64,000 nucleotides of DNA from contig NZ_CP047156.1 in the NCBI RefSeq assembly GCF_009834025.1, positions 1,922,001 through 1,986,000 of the forward strand, written 5' to 3'. The stretch comes from Epidermidibacterium keratini. Lineage in GTDB: Bacteria > Actinomycetota > Actinomycetes > Mycobacteriales > Antricoccaceae. Of the stretch, positions 62,742 through 64,000 are shown one piece after another. A program made the position numbers and the translations under genes. The notes beneath the pieces are model-generated. The model was not told the DNA's origin, searched no databases, and saw only the letters and a list, made by a program, of their open reading frames with translations. Every line of letters starts with the position of its first letter. Positions within the stretch are counted from its first letter, which is position 1.

Positions 62742-64000
62742 TCAGTCCTCAGTGACCGCGCGGTCTGCGGGATGCCCGGCGGCAGCGGTGATCAGCGTGC
62801 GCAGTGCCTGGCTGAGCGTGGCGGACTCGTGTTCGGTCAGCGGTTCGCCGCGCATCAGCAGGGCGAGGGTGTAGATGGCGCGCATGCCCTCGCGGGCGAC
62901 CGTGTCGTCGATGTCGCCGGCGAGGGCGCGCACCGGCGGGCTGGCGAGGTTGAGCACGATACGCGGCGGTGTGTGCTCCGGCTCGGCGATGAGGTCGCCG
63001 AGCAGGTCGTCTAGATCGTCATCGGCCTGGGCCGTCGTACTCGGCAGCAGCAGCGCGGGAATCGTCGACGGGGCAAACGTGCGAGGGTCGAGCTGCAGGT
63101 CAAGATGCGCCAGCGCGCTCGACCACACCTCCGACAGGCGGCGCACCAGAGCGGCATCGTCGGGTTCTGGCCGTGGCAGCGCAGCGGCAAACGACGCCAG
63201 GTCGAGCTCGGTGATCGACAGCCGTGGGTTGCGCGCGGCGACCTGCTGCAGGATCTCGCTCTGGTAGACGTAGCCGCCGTTGACCAGCACGTAGCCCTGC
63301 AGCTTGGCCAGCTCGCGCAGCGACTGGTACTGCGTCGTACGCCGCACGAAGTGCACCTGCGGGTAGGTGTGCAGCAGCTCGTCGAGCGGCAGCCAGCCGG
63401 CCGAGGACTCGACGTTGAGGTAGCGCGAGACGAAGTCCAGCATCTGCGGGTCGGTCACGGCCATCGCACTCAACCCGGTGGCGTGCACGGCCTGAAAATG
63501 CTCGAACTGCTCGGGCGCGTCGGCCGCCATCAGCTCGATGCCGCGCTGCACTTCGTGGCCGATTGCCTCCCGCGCGTCGGTGAGCAGGTCGTTCTCCTGC
63601 AGCGACTCGCGCGAGGCGGTGGGGCTAAGGTCGCCAGCGCTCGCGACGACCCGCACGAAGTTGGCCCAGTCCGGCACGAGCTGACCGTTGCGCGTCGACA
63701 GCAACATCCCCCGCGTGTAGACGATGTCGCCTGCGCGCTCGCCGGCGCGGCCCTTGGTGTCGGTCACGAACGCGACGCCGCGGATGCCGAGTACGTCGAC
63801 CCGGATCTCGAACGCATCGATCGGCAGGAAGCCGAAGGTCTGCTGGCAGAAGTCGAGCTGCTCGTCGTAGGGCAGCTCCCACGGCGGGGTCTGCTGCGAG
63901 ACCAGCTCGCCAGTCACAGTGATCGGTACGTCGAGGTAGCGGGCGAACTCGCTCGCCAGCCGGCGTACTCGCTCGATCGCGGTCCACTCGCGGTCTTCGC
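62742..64000 (-). CDS. Hsp90-family chaperone, 3' part (HtpG-like, divergent)
   Basis: The frame is open to the right edge, so the N-terminal ATPase domain lies outside and the GTG at 63917 is not the real start: the preceding in-frame residues ASEFARYLDVPITV continue the Hsp90 pattern. The visible 419 residues cover the middle domain (GDIVYTRGMLLSTR, LVPDWANFVRVVASAGDLSPTASRESLQEN) and a C-terminal region ending AGHPADRAVTED. The middle domain is shorter than in canonical HtpG and the C-terminal part contains an acidic insert (ADDDLDDLLGDL). No MEEVD tail is present. It heads an operon with two helical-repeat proteins. Confidence 0.85.
   Translation of the reverse strand, partial: EDREWTAIERVRRLASEFARYLDVPITVTGELVSQQTPPWELPYDEQLDFCQQTFGFLPIDAFEIRVDVLGIRGVAFVTDTKGRAGERAGDIVYTRGMLLSTRNGQLVPDWANFVRVVASAGDLSPTASRESLQENDLLTDAREAIGHEVQRGIELMAADAPEQFEHFQAVHATGLSAMAVTDPQMLDFVSRYLNVESSAGWLPLDELLHTYPQVHFVRRTTQYQSLRELAKLQGYVLVNGGYVYQSEILQQVAARNPRLSITELDLASFAAALPRPEPDDAALVRRLSEVWSSALAHLDLQLDPRTFAPSTIPALLLPSTTAQADDDLDDLLGDLIAEPEHTPPRIVLNLASPPVRALAGDIDDTVAREGMRAIYTLALLMRGEPLTEHESATLSQALRTLITAAAGHPADRAVTED

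Overview
This window is a contiguous piece of a high-GC actinobacterial (Actinomycetota) chromosome. Gene order parA-parB, then on the opposite strand an amidase-like gene (cwlM), trxA, trxB, anti-sigma factor, sigM, murJ, a DUF6049 gene, a MutT4-type NUDIX gene, and then pcnA, matches the origin-proximal block known from mycobacteria and relatives. Five perfect parS sites lie in the first 2.6 kb, so the replication origin should be close to the left edge. The exact family cannot be settled from the window.

Layout. 1-15.5 kb: chromosome segregation, thioredoxin system, SigM, cell-envelope genes, an acyltransferase and the CCA-adding enzyme. 15.6-26.3 kb: a catabolic island with an alpha/beta hydrolase, a homogentisate-dioxygenase-like enzyme, a carboxymuconolactone-decarboxylase-like protein, a cupin, a GntR/FCD regulator, a fumarylacetoacetase-family hydrolase, a stand-alone AceE-like thiamine-diphosphate enzyme and a BisC/TorA-type molybdenum enzyme. 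Recurring ATTG-N4-CAAT sites in both promoter regions suggest one GntR regulon. 26.5-28.7 kb: yqgE and an MFS transporter. 28.8-50.7 kb: one 21.4-kb gene for a 7139-residue secreted, probably sortase-anchored protein made of about 58-59 DUF11 domains, with a lipoprotein gene overlapping its stop codon. 50.8-58.4 kb: a second acyltransferase, an ABC transporter/two-component operon, small unknown proteins, an SDR and a DUF418 membrane protein. 58.5-64 kb: a YbaK-type deacylase, an array of eight 61-bp repeats, metA, two paralogous helical-repeat proteins and the 3' part of an Hsp90-family gene.

The most unusual items are the giant repeat protein with its nested four- and eight-domain higher-order periodicity (1383/1386 and 2769 bp), the Hsp90 plus paired helical-repeat operon, the GntR-linked catabolic island, parS sites translated as a DVSRET peptide inside ParA and ParB, and a family of imperfect palindromes (REP-like) that occurs singly, in inverted pairs and as the eight-copy array, and that supplies the stop codons of several genes. 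No tRNA, rRNA, CRISPR array, transposase or prophage gene was recognised.
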